Source: Bacteroidota bacterium (GTDB taxonomy: Bacteria; Bacteroidota; Bacteroidia; Flavobacteriales; Weeksellaceae). Taken from it: a stretch of DNA of 62,552 bases. The DNA is taken from the NCBI GenBank assembly GCA_023399595.1, contig JAEWOR010000030.1, positions 1 through 62,552 on the forward strand. The letters run 5' to 3'. Below are positions 34,884 to 42,211 of this stretch, piece by piece; position 1 is the first letter of the stretch, and every line of letters begins with the position of its first letter. The notes under the pieces were generated by a model, which searched no databases, was not told where the DNA came from, and worked only from the letters and a program-made list of their open reading frames with translations. Position numbers and translations under genes: made by a program.

Positions 34884-35732
34884 TTACACTGAATTTAGTT
34901 TTTCACCGCATTTTTTGCAATATCTTGCGTCGTCATCAATATCTTCGTTTCCACATCTATGGCAAACTTTTTCAAGATTTTGTCTTTTATTTCGCATTTC
35001 TGCAGTTACAATACCAGTAGGAACAGCAATGATGGAATAACCAGCAAGCATTAATATGGTAGCAAAAAATTTCCCCAAAGGAGTTATAGGAGAAACATCC
35101 CCGTATCCAACGGTAGTTACAGTTACCACTGCCCAATAAATACATTGTGGAATAGTTTCAAAGCCTTCTCTGCCGCCCTCCACCATAAACATTAAAGAGC
35201 CTACAATTACTGAAAATATAACCAGAAAAAGTAAGAAAATATAGATTTTTCTGGAACTGTTTTTTAATGCTCTTACAATGAAATAGCCATCATTCATGAA
35301 ATCCATTAAGTTAAAAATTCTAAAAATTCTCAACATTCTTAGCATTCTGAAGATAAGGAAATACTTAGTTACAGGGAAGAATAAACTTAAATAAAATGGA
35401 ACTAAAGAAAGAAAATCAATGATGCCAAAAAAACTAAAAATATACTTCTTTTTATTCCTTACAACGGAAACTCTTAAAATATATTCAATAGTAAAACCTA
35501 TGGAAATTATCCATTCAAAAATTACAAATAAAAGATGGAATTTTTTATCATAAGCCGGAATGCTTTCTAACAGAATAATTAAGGTACTTAAGAAAATACA
35601 ACCTAATAGAATGATATCAAATAATTTTCCTAGTTTAGTATCAGAACGGTAAATAATGTAATATAAATTTTTTTTCCAGGGAGTTCTTTCTGGAACAAGA
35701 TTGTGTTCTTTTTCTAAATGTGGAAAATGCAT
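34884..35732 (-). CDS. Voltage-gated-type potassium channel with C-terminal zinc ribbon
   Basis: Inner-membrane ion channel of 282 residues. Six membrane segments fit an S1-S6 subunit. S4 carries Arg at three-residue spacing (FRMLRMLRIFRIF, about 128-140). The selectivity filter is TVGYGD (207-212) after the pore helix, which specifies K+. The cytosolic C-terminus has two CxxC pairs (Cys257, 260, 272, 275: CHRCGNED ... YCKKCGEKL), a zinc ribbon of the DUF7577/zinc-ribbon kind. This tail may help tetramerise or sense metal or redox state (inference). It is divergent from the nif3 gene, 51 bases apart. Confidence 0.9.
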   Translation of the reverse strand: MHFPHLEKEHNLVPERTPWKKNLYYIIYRSDTKLGKLFDIILLGCIFLSTLIILLESIPAYDKKFHLLFVIFEWIISIGFTIEYILRVSVVRNKKKYIFSFFGIIDFLSLVPFYLSLFFPVTKYFLIFRMLRMLRIFRIFNLMDFMNDGYFIVRALKNSSRKIYIFLLFLVIFSVIVGSLMFMVEGGREGFETIPQCIYWAVVTVTTVGYGDVSPITPLGKFFATILMLAGYSIIAVPTGIVTAEMRNKRQNLEKVCHRCGNEDIDDDARYCKKCGEKLNSV

Positions 35733-35765
35733 CTTTAAATTTCCTTAAATATTAGTAATTTCGTA

Positions 35766-35773
35766 GCAAACAT
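35766..35773 (-). promoter_or_regulatory. -7 promoter box of the K+ channel gene
   Basis: Minus strand TATGTTTG fits TAnnTTTG, with a leader of about 30 bases. On the plus strand a weaker TAATTTCG at 35756-35763 could serve nif3. Confidence 0.4.
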
Positions 35774-35783
35774 ACAGAATAAA

Positions 35784-36881
35784 ATGACAATACGAGAAGT
35801 AATTTTCGAAATCGAGAAAAACATACCTCTTCAACAAGCTGAAGATTTTGATAATGTGGGACTTTTATGTGGTTTTCCAGAAAGGGAAGTGACGGGGATT
35901 TTGGTTTGTCATGATGCTTTGGAAACGGTGGTTGAGGAAGCTTTGGATGCCAATTCAAATCTTATTGTGTGTTTTCATCCCATTATTTTTTCGGGCTTAA
36001 AATCTTTAACAGGGAAAAATTATGTTGAAAGAGCAGTCTTGAAAGCTATTGAGAATAAAATTGCCATTTATGCAATACATACTGCATTTGATAATGATTT
36101 AAATGGCGTGAATTATGGTATTTGCAATGCTTTGGGTTTAGAAAATTTAAAAATTCTGATGCCTAAAAAAAATAACCTATTGCAGCTCGCAATTTATGTT
36201 CCACAAGAATATTCCGAACAAGTAAAAGAAGCCATGTGGAAAGCTGGAGCGGGAAATATTGGTTTTTATGACGAATGCAGTTTTAGCCTTTCTGGGAAAG
36301 GAACTTTTAGACCTCTTGAAGGTTCAGATCCGTTTACTGGAGAACTCTATGTGAGAGAAAATGCAGATGAAGAAATGATTTCTGTAATTTTTGAATCTTA
36401 CAAAAAAAATCAGGTGATTAGTGCGATGAAATCAGCTCATCCGTATGAAGAGGTAGCCTACCAAGTTATTAGTTTAGAAAATGAAAATCAAAACTCTGGT
36501 TTAGGAATGTTGGGTGAATTTAAGGAGGAAATAGAGGAGATGAATTTCTTGAAACTGGTTAAGGAAACATTCCATTTAGATATTATTAAACATTCCAATT
36601 TTACCGATAAAAAAATAAAAAAAGTAGGGGTTTTGGGAGGCTCTGGAGCTAGTGGAATTAAAGCGGCTTTATCTCAGAACTGCGATGCCTATCTTACAGG
36701 AGATTTAAAGTACCATGATTATTTTCTTGCTGAAAACAAGATGCTTTTATGTGACATTGGGCATTACGAATCTGAACAATTTGTTGTAGAGCAATTATTT
36801 GAAATATTGTCGCAAAAATTTAGTACATTTGCAGTCTTGAAATCGAACAAAAAAACAAACCCAGTAAATTATTTCTTATAG
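35784..36881 (+). CDS. Nif3-like dinuclear metal-centre protein
   Basis: Soluble protein of the NIF3/YbgI family, 365 residues. His and Asp/Glu ligands occur in VCHDAL, CFHPIIFSGLKSL and IHTAFDN near the N-terminus and in CDIGHYESEQF near the C-terminus. It is the long form with a PII/CutA-like insertion in the middle (IYVPQEYSEQVKEAMWKAG ... SAHPYEEVAYQVI), as in B. subtilis YqfO. A GTP cyclohydrolase-like function has been proposed for some members, but the role is not settled. The coiled-coil protein follows after 2 bases, a pairing often conserved in bacteria. Confidence 0.9.
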   Translation: MTIREVIFEIEKNIPLQQAEDFDNVGLLCGFPEREVTGILVCHDALETVVEEALDANSNLIVCFHPIIFSGLKSLTGKNYVERAVLKAIENKIAIYAIHTAFDNDLNGVNYGICNALGLENLKILMPKKNNLLQLAIYVPQEYSEQVKEAMWKAGAGNIGFYDECSFSLSGKGTFRPLEGSDPFTGELYVRENADEEMISVIFESYKKNQVISAMKSAHPYEEVAYQVISLENENQNSGLGMLGEFKEEIEEMNFLKLVKETFHLDIIKHSNFTDKKIKKVGVLGGSGASGIKAALSQNCDAYLTGDLKYHDYFLAENKMLLCDIGHYESEQFVVEQLFEILSQKFSTFAVLKSNKKTNPVNYFL

Positions 36882-36883
36882 AT

Positions 36884-37663
36884 ATGGCTAAAAAAAATAT
36901 TGAAATTTCAGTTGAAGAAAAGCTAAGAGCTCTGTACGATTTACAAATCATAGATTCTAGATTAGACGAAATTCGTAATACTAGAGGTGAGCTGCCTATT
37001 GAAGTTGAAGATTTGGAAATAGAAATTGAAGGTCTTGAAAAGAGAGCAGAAAAATATCACGCTGATATCAAAGAACAAAATGAGCAGATCAAAACGAAGA
37101 ATGAAGTGATCAGCCATTCTAAAACTTTAATGGAGAAATATAAATCTCAGCAAGATAACGTAAGAAATAATAAAGAATTCGAAGCTTTGGCTAAAGAGAT
37201 TGAATATCAAGATCTTGAAATTCAATTAGCTGAAAAAAGAATTAAAGAATATGGTGCTAAAATTGAGCATAAAAACGAAACTCTAACTGAGCTTACAAAA
37301 AAAATAGAAGATCTTAAAAATCACCTTAAATTCAAAAAAGAAGAATTAGATGGTTTAATCTCTGAAACTCAAAAAGAAGAAGAATATCTTATAGGAAAAT
37401 CTGAAGAGTTCGCTTCTAAAATTGATGACAGATTGTTGTCATCTTACACAAGAATCAGAACAAATTCTATTAACGGTTTAGCTGTTGTAGGTCTTGAAAG
37501 AGGTGCTCCAAAAGGATCTTTCTTTACAGTTCCTCCACAAAAACAAATGGAAATTGCTCAAAGAAAGAAAATTATTATCGATGAGCATTCAGGAAAAATT
37601 TTGGTGGATGATGAATTGGTAAATGAGGAAACCGAAAAAATGAAAGAAATCATTAAATTCTAG
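36884..37663 (+). CDS. Coiled-coil protein of the C4 zinc-ribbon (zf-RING_7) family, cysteines lost
   Basis: Cytosolic protein of 259 residues: a long helical hairpin coiled coil (about 30-175), then the C-terminal domain found in CT398-like proteins. In most members this tail holds two CxxC pairs (CGGC ... CPHCGR). Here the matching segments read RGAPKGSFFTVPPQ and IIIDEHSGKILVD, so every zinc-binding Cys is gone while the fold-defining residues remain. It sits 2 bases after nif3, so the two very likely act together. The function is unknown; suggestions in the family include nucleic-acid or envelope roles. Confidence 0.85.
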   Translation: MAKKNIEISVEEKLRALYDLQIIDSRLDEIRNTRGELPIEVEDLEIEIEGLEKRAEKYHADIKEQNEQIKTKNEVISHSKTLMEKYKSQQDNVRNNKEFEALAKEIEYQDLEIQLAEKRIKEYGAKIEHKNETLTELTKKIEDLKNHLKFKKEELDGLISETQKEEEYLIGKSEEFASKIDDRLLSSYTRIRTNSINGLAVVGLERGAPKGSFFTVPPQKQMEIAQRKKIIIDEHSGKILVDDELVNEETEKMKEIIKF

Positions 37664-37681
37664 TGATAAATCTAAATACAA

Positions 37682-37718
37682 AATAAGCTGTTAAATTTTA
37701 ACAGCTTATTTTTTTTTA
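37682..37718. terminator. Bidirectional terminator
   Basis: Perfect palindrome AATAAGCTGTTAAA/TTTAACAGCTTATT with a T-run, between the convergent coiled-coil gene and the hypothetical secreted protein. Confidence 0.85.
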
Positions 37719-37734
37719 TATATATTCAAATTTT

Positions 37735-38520
37735 TTAAGGCTTGGTTATAATTTGGCTCACCACTTTCCCTTCTTTTATGGTCCAAATACTGGTGTAAGC
37801 AGCATCTCCTTCACCGTTTTTCATGTAGAAGAAAAGGGTTTTAGGATCTAGCTCATAAACGCCCATTTTATTTTCGAAATCTGTTGTAGGCTGAAACATA
37901 TTTTTTACAGCTTCGCGAGGGAAAATAGAACCAATTTCCGCCATATTTATTCTTACAGACTTTAGTTGAGTCATTTTCTCTGGAAGATTTCCATTAATTC
38001 CCCAAGGAATATCTTTGTCTAACATGGTAATATTTCCCAAAGAATCTTTCTCCATTTTTCTGTAAGTAGGATCGTAGTTGGCGATGTCTACAGTTACCCT
38101 GTTTCTTTTATTAGAAGAGAGCTTAGAAGCTCTAGGATCTGTAAAAACAATAGAATTTCTTTGTTGGGTTGCTGTGTATTTTGGTAAATTATCCAAATAA
38201 ACCACTCTCTCTTTATTTACAATTCCAATATTGTCTAAACCAATGTATCTTTCAAAAGGTTTAGCATTATCAGATTTGGTGATGTATTTCATTTCCATCC
38301 AACCTGGATTTTCTTTAGATTCGTCGCCAATAAGCAACAAATCGCCTTTTACCATCCTTTCTATTACTTTTTTATCAACAGTTCTGGCATTGGCATACAC
38401 CATTTTTTTATCTACAACTGCATAGGGAAGAGTTTTCTGTGCATTAAAAGCTGCAGAAAATACCAATAAAAAACTTCCACCAATAAATCCTTTTATAATA
38501 GTTTGATTGAATTTCAACAT
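37735..38520 (-). CDS. Hypothetical secreted protein
   Basis: Protein of 261 residues that I do not recognise. It has an N-terminal signal peptide (FIGGSFLLVFSAAFNAQ) and a basic, mainly beta-rich remainder with no obvious catalytic motif or Cys. A -7 box (38538-38545) lies close to the ATG. It seems to be transcribed alone, convergent with the coiled-coil gene and downstream of the thioesterase genes on the same strand (41-base gap), so it could also be the end of their operon. Confidence 0.7.
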   Translation of the reverse strand: MLKFNQTIIKGFIGGSFLLVFSAAFNAQKTLPYAVVDKKMVYANARTVDKKVIERMVKGDLLLIGDESKENPGWMEMKYITKSDNAKPFERYIGLDNIGIVNKERVVYLDNLPKYTATQQRNSIVFTDPRASKLSSNKRNRVTVDIANYDPTYRKMEKDSLGNITMLDKDIPWGINGNLPEKMTQLKSVRINMAEIGSIFPREAVKNMFQPTTDFENKMGVYELDPKTLFFYMKNGEGDAAYTSIWTIKEGKVVSQIITKP

Positions 38521-38537
38521 GTTTAGAAATATAATTT

Positions 38538-38545
38538 CAAATATA
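38538..38545 (-). promoter_or_regulatory. -7 promoter box of the hypothetical secreted protein
   Basis: Minus strand TATATTTG fits TAnnTTTG, with a leader of about 14 bases. No -33 element at normal distance. Confidence 0.4.
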
Positions 38546-38561
38546 GCAAAAAAAAGAATTC

Positions 38562-38984
38562 CTATTTTATTCTCATCATCGTTACCAAAGAGGTAGCAAC
38601 ATGACTTTCATAATCGCTATCATCGTTCCTCACGTAAATTTCTGTTCTTATGGTACTTATTTTGGAACCTCCTTTTATTACATAAGATTTTGAAAGAAGA
38701 AAATCACCTATTGCAGGTCTTAAATAATTCACTTTAAGTTCTACAGTTACCACATAACAATCTTCTTCGTAATGGCTTACTGCAGCGTATCCCGAAGAAA
38801 TATCCACCAAAGAAGCCATCATTGCACCATTAAACATTCCTGCTTTTCTGGTCATATGTTCTTGTTTTGGAATTTGAATGGAGATAAAATCTGTTTCTAC
38901 GTTTTCTAAAGTCGCATTGAAGAATTTCAGGGCTTCTGAACGCTGAAAACTATCTGTAATAAGTTTCTTTTTTTCTTCTGTCAT
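38562..38984 (-). CDS. PaaI-like hotdog thioesterase
   Basis: Cytosolic acyl-CoA thioesterase-like protein of 140 residues. The hotdog helix has GMFNGAMMASLVDISSGYAA, where the usual HGG reads FNG and an Asp remains (LVDISS), followed by TVELKVNYLRPAIGD, which is typical of the PaaI/DUF4442 group. The substrate is unknown. It begins 3 bases after the end of a second hotdog gene and is surely co-transcribed with it. Confidence 0.8.
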   Translation of the reverse strand: MTEEKKKLITDSFQRSEALKFFNATLENVETDFISIQIPKQEHMTRKAGMFNGAMMASLVDISSGYAAVSHYEEDCYVVTVELKVNYLRPAIGDFLLSKSYVIKGGSKISTIRTEIYVRNDDSDYESHVATSLVTMMRIK

Positions 38985-38987
38985 TTT

Positions 38988-39431
38988 TTAATCAATATTA
39001 TAATCCAAAAGTGGAACTGGTCTTTTGTTTTCATTAATAGCTACTAATGTAAAAGTGCCATTTATTGCTCTTTCTGACCCATCTCTGTACATAGATTCTA
39101 CAAAAACATCAATAGAAACATCCAAACTTGTTCTTCCTACTCTCGAAACGGTTCCTACAATTTTAATGATGGTTCCGTGTGGAATAGGGTGTTGAAAGCT
39201 AATTTTATCACTAGAAACTGTAACAATTGGTTTTCTGCTAAATCTTGTCGCAGTAAGAAAGGCTACTTCATCCAGATAACTCATTACCGTTCCTCCAAAC
39301 ATGGTGTTGTGATGATTGGTATCTCCTGGGAAAACAGCTTTAAAAACCGTGGTCTGAGATTCTTGAATTCTTTTTTGTACAAATAAATCGTATTTGCTAA
39401 TTTCTTGTTGGGTTTCTTCAGAATTGTTCAT
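38988..39431 (-). CDS. Acyl-CoA thioesterase (hotdog, YciA/BACH type)
   Basis: Soluble acyl-CoA thioesterase of 147 residues. The sequence TNHHNTMFGGTVMSYLDEVAFLTATRFSRKPIVTVSSDKISFQHPIPHG is the family signature, shown here in parts: NHHNTMFGGTVMSYLDE (with the catalytic Asp) and the strand ending FQHPIPHG. It hydrolyses fatty acyl-CoA to the free acid in other bacteria. It is the first gene of a two-hotdog operon. Confidence 0.85.
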   Translation of the reverse strand: MNNSEETQQEISKYDLFVQKRIQESQTTVFKAVFPGDTNHHNTMFGGTVMSYLDEVAFLTATRFSRKPIVTVSSDKISFQHPIPHGTIIKIVGTVSRVGRTSLDVSIDVFVESMYRDGSERAINGTFTLVAINENKRPVPLLDYNID

Positions 39432-39634
39432 AATGTAAAGTTTGGCTTAAATGCGAAGCGTTAAAATTGAAATTCAAAAAAATGATCTGACTTAGATAAA
39501 ATCTTTACAGTTGCGCAACAGTTCAGGATTTACACCTGATTCAATTTTTTTGAACCTTCAAAATTATAACTTTAATTTTAGTCTGTAAAGAAAAATCATG
39601 GAAAATAATGAGTTTTTAACTGAATACTTTTCAT

Positions 39635-39642
39635 TAAATTTG
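39635..39642 (+). promoter_or_regulatory. -7 promoter box of the PepSY-like lipoprotein
   Basis: TAAATTTG fits TAnnTTTG, leader about 31 bases. A TTTTTAAC tract lies near the -33 position. Confidence 0.45.
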
Positions 39643-39676
39643 TGATTATTGCTTATTGAATATTCATTAAAACACT

Positions 39677-40138
39677 ATGCTCTTGAGAAAATATTTCACC
39701 TTTATCCCCGTTTTTTTATTGATGTTTTTTCTTGTTGATTGTAAAAAAGAAGTTTCTGTAAATAAAGAGACTCCTTCGGGAAATATTGCTAAAGAAGATT
39801 TACCAAGCATTGCAATGTCTTTTATTAATAATTACTATCCGGATATTCCCGTGAAAAAATATGAAGTGAAAGATGTTTTATCATTTGGAAAAACATTTGA
39901 GGTGGAACTGAAAAATGGTGTGGAGATAGATTTTGATGAAAAAGGAAACTGGAAAGAAATTAAAGACTCTTTGGGGGTAGATAAGAGTTTACTTCCAGAA
40001 AATGTGTTCATTTATGTAGAGAAAAACAATGCTGAAACGAAAGTTACCAAAATAGAAACGGATAAAAAAGAAATAAAAGTTGAGCTTTCTTCAGGGCTTG
40101 ACTTGCTTTTTGATGCTGATGGAAATTTTATTAGATAA
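39677..40138 (+). CDS. PepSY-like lipoprotein (DUF2874)
   Basis: Predicted lipoprotein of 153 residues. The signal ends FFLVDC (Cys22). Residues about 45-153 hold two PepSY-like repeats with the pattern YEVKDVLSFGKTFEVELKNGVEIDFDEKGNW and TKVTKIETDKKEIKVELSSG, the latter followed by LDLLFDADGNF. Members of this family are periplasmic and bind no known ligand with certainty. A decayed copy of the second repeat lies at 41610-41789. The 441-residue secreted protein follows after 45 bases, likely in one operon. Confidence 0.8.
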   Translation: MLLRKYFTFIPVFLLMFFLVDCKKEVSVNKETPSGNIAKEDLPSIAMSFINNYYPDIPVKKYEVKDVLSFGKTFEVELKNGVEIDFDEKGNWKEIKDSLGVDKSLLPENVFIYVEKNNAETKVTKIETDKKEIKVELSSGLDLLFDADGNFIR

Positions 40139-40183
40139 AAACTAAATTTTATAAATAAACTAATAACACCAAAACCCATTAAC

Positions 40184-41509
40184 ATGAAAAAACTAGTAAC
40201 TTTTATGGTAATGTTACCATTTCTTTGCGCTGCGCAAACAAGTATTGTAAACTTGGTCTCGGATAATAATATAGAGTATTATACCAATGTTCAAAGCAGA
40301 ACATTTAAGGAAGGGAAACCTGTTTTTATTGTTTTAAATATCCAAACTTCTAACCCAAATTTATCAATAATTGCGAAAAGAGAAGTTGAAGAATTGAAGA
40401 AAAACTTTGGATCAATTAAACCAGAAGTCCTTTTGGTAGAGCAATATACAATGTTTAACTTTGAGAATAAAGCCAAAACCAAAATGAAATTCAATAAAGT
40501 AAATGAAGATTATCAAATGGTTTTATTTTGGGATGGAAAAAATAAATCTGTACCTATACAACACAATAAAATTGTAAAAAGTTCTGAAGCTTTCTCGTCT
40601 AAATTAGGGAAAGAACAAGAATCTGCTTATGTGCAGGAATACCAAGATATTAAAAAGGAATTCGCCAATCATTTTAAAGAAGAGATAAATTCAAAATCCC
40701 AAGAAATATCAAATTTAGTAACAAAAGAATTTATTAAAAACCTCTTGTTAAAAGATGATCAATTTTCAGCATTATTTCCTATGGATTTTAATGGCTTAAA
40801 AAAACTAACGCTTACCTCTAATATTCCTGGTTATAAAAATCCGTATGCTGAACTTTGGTTGGATTCAAATGGATTACCTAATAAGCTTCTTATTCATACT
40901 AATGATAAAAATCCGTATAAAAGTGAATTTTATTTTTGTTATGATAAAGGTTTGCTAAAAGAAATAGAAATGAAAACAGATGAATCTGCAGATAAATTTA
41001 GAAAAATTAAAGAATATAAGTATAAAGGAGATAAAATGTACACTGTAGATAAATCTTCTGTAACGGAATATTACGCTAAAGATAATTTTTTATGTTCCAA
41101 AACAAGCTTTTTTAACGACGATTTATTTACGGAACATGTTTCTGAACTTAAATTGGAAGGAAGTGTTTTGAAATACCAAGATTTTAACCAAAAGAATAGT
41201 TATTTCTTGAAACTGAACAGTAAAACAGATTTTTTTCCTGCAACAGGTCAGCTTAGAAATGTGAAAATAAAATTGGATAGAATAGATGCCAATACTATAG
41301 AATTATTAGATGAACGTTTGTTTGCAAGGGAAATGGGAAGAGTACTCTACAAAACCAATAGAGATAAAAATTTGGAGTCCATTACTTTTCACGATTTAAA
41401 AACCCAAAAGGATTTGTCTTTGTTTTTTGCGTACGAAAAATGGGATCAGTCTCAACTTAAAAAAAGACTAAAACCTACGTCTAAATTTAATACACCTTCT
41501 TCCAAATGA
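40184..41509 (+). CDS. Hypothetical secreted protein
   Basis: Protein of 441 residues that I do not recognise. Signal peptide MKKLVTFMVMLPFLCAAQ. The remainder is Lys-rich with many beta-type segments (LWLDSNGLPNKLLIHTND, KYKGDKMYTVDKS) reminiscent of RHS/YD-like or DUF-type periplasmic proteins, but without a firm match. It follows the PepSY-like lipoprotein in the same direction and is followed at once by the chimeric scar at 41514-41789. Confidence 0.7.
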   Translation: MKKLVTFMVMLPFLCAAQTSIVNLVSDNNIEYYTNVQSRTFKEGKPVFIVLNIQTSNPNLSIIAKREVEELKKNFGSIKPEVLLVEQYTMFNFENKAKTKMKFNKVNEDYQMVLFWDGKNKSVPIQHNKIVKSSEAFSSKLGKEQESAYVQEYQDIKKEFANHFKEEINSKSQEISNLVTKEFIKNLLLKDDQFSALFPMDFNGLKKLTLTSNIPGYKNPYAELWLDSNGLPNKLLIHTNDKNPYKSEFYFCYDKGLLKEIEMKTDESADKFRKIKEYKYKGDKMYTVDKSSVTEYYAKDNFLCSKTSFFNDDLFTEHVSELKLEGSVLKYQDFNQKNSYFLKLNSKTDFFPATGQLRNVKIKLDRIDANTIELLDERLFAREMGRVLYKTNRDKNLESITFHDLKTQKDLSLFFAYEKWDQSQLKKRLKPTSKFNTPSSK

Positions 41510-41513
41510 TTGT

Positions 41514-41599
41514 GATGTTCTGTGAAACCTTTTAGCTTAGAAGTTTTTCCTTTTATCACAAAATCTTGAATTTGTTTTCGGAAATTTTTTTCCCGAAAT
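41514..41599. repeat. Second copy of a topB 3' fragment
   Basis: This stretch matches 42271-42358, part of the topB C-terminal coding sequence, in the same orientation. Only a few substitutions and small length differences in homopolymers separate them. Read on the minus strand it would encode the KKLSEKQIQDLVIKGKTSKL segment of TopB, but a frame change breaks it. It lies between an intact gene and a gene remnant, so it is a scar. Confidence 0.75.
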
Positions 41600-41609
41600 A
41601 TAGAAATGA

Positions 41610-41789
41610 ATTGGAAATAGTGTAAAAGAAGATTTATTACTGGAAAATATTAGGTTGTATAAAGATAAAAATTATCCTGACGCTAAAGTGATTAAAGTAG
41701 ATATGGATAAAAATGATTTGAAAGTGGAGATCTTCAATAAAATAAATTTGCTTTTTGATGAAAATAGAAACTTTGTAAAGATTGATTAA
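41610..41789 (+). pseudogene. Remnant of a PepSY-like gene (3' part only)
   Basis: An open stretch of 59 codons ends with TAA at 41787-41789 but has no start and is preceded by an in-frame TGA. Its product (LLENIRLYKDKN, AKVIKVDMDKNDLKVEIF, LLFDENRNFVK) matches the last repeat of the PepSY-like lipoprotein at 39677 (LPENVFIYVEKN, TKVTKIETDKKEIKVEL, LLFDADGNF). The 5' part appears to have been replaced by the topB fragment next to it. Confidence 0.75.
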
Positions 41790-42208
41790 TTTTCAATTCC
41801 CTTTGAAAAAGGGAAAAGCAAAAAAATAGCTGATCCAAGCCAAAAGAAATATCCTACAAGAATAGCTTTGTAATACATAATTTCAAATAGTTGCAATTGA
41901 ATAAAGTAATCTATCCCATACAAGAACATGGGGAGAATTCCCAACCAAGAAAGATAAATTCTCCATTTTTTTCTGTAAAATATCCAAGATAAAAAAATGA
42001 AAATATTCGAAAACCAACACAGGAAATCTACCCAACTTTCTCCATAAGTCATCCACCCACAAAATAGAAAAATAAAGCCATAACCTTCTATATTCCAAAA
42101 ACTTTCGTTAGGTTTAATAAAAACGGGTAAAACTAAGCTTACACCATAGAACATTAAACTTAATTGAAGAAAAATATTTTTTTTCATTGATAAAAATGGA
42201 GTTTTCAT
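41786..42208 (-). CDS. Hypothetical small membrane protein
   Basis: Integral membrane protein of 140 residues with about four hydrophobic helices, rich in Trp, Phe and Tyr (GWMTYGESWVDFLCWFSNIF, SWIFYRKKWRIYLSWLG). No family recognised. The ATG at 42208 lies 3 bases after the topB stop, so the two are one transcription unit; an alternative ATG at 42187 gives MKKNIFLQ. Its stop overlaps the end of the PepSY remnant on the other strand. Confidence 0.7.
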   Translation of the reverse strand: MKTPFLSMKKNIFLQLSLMFYGVSLVLPVFIKPNESFWNIEGYGFIFLFCGWMTYGESWVDFLCWFSNIFIFLSWIFYRKKWRIYLSWLGILPMFLYGIDYFIQLQLFEIMYYKAILVGYFFWLGSAIFLLFPFSKGIEN

Positions 42209-42211
42209 TAT

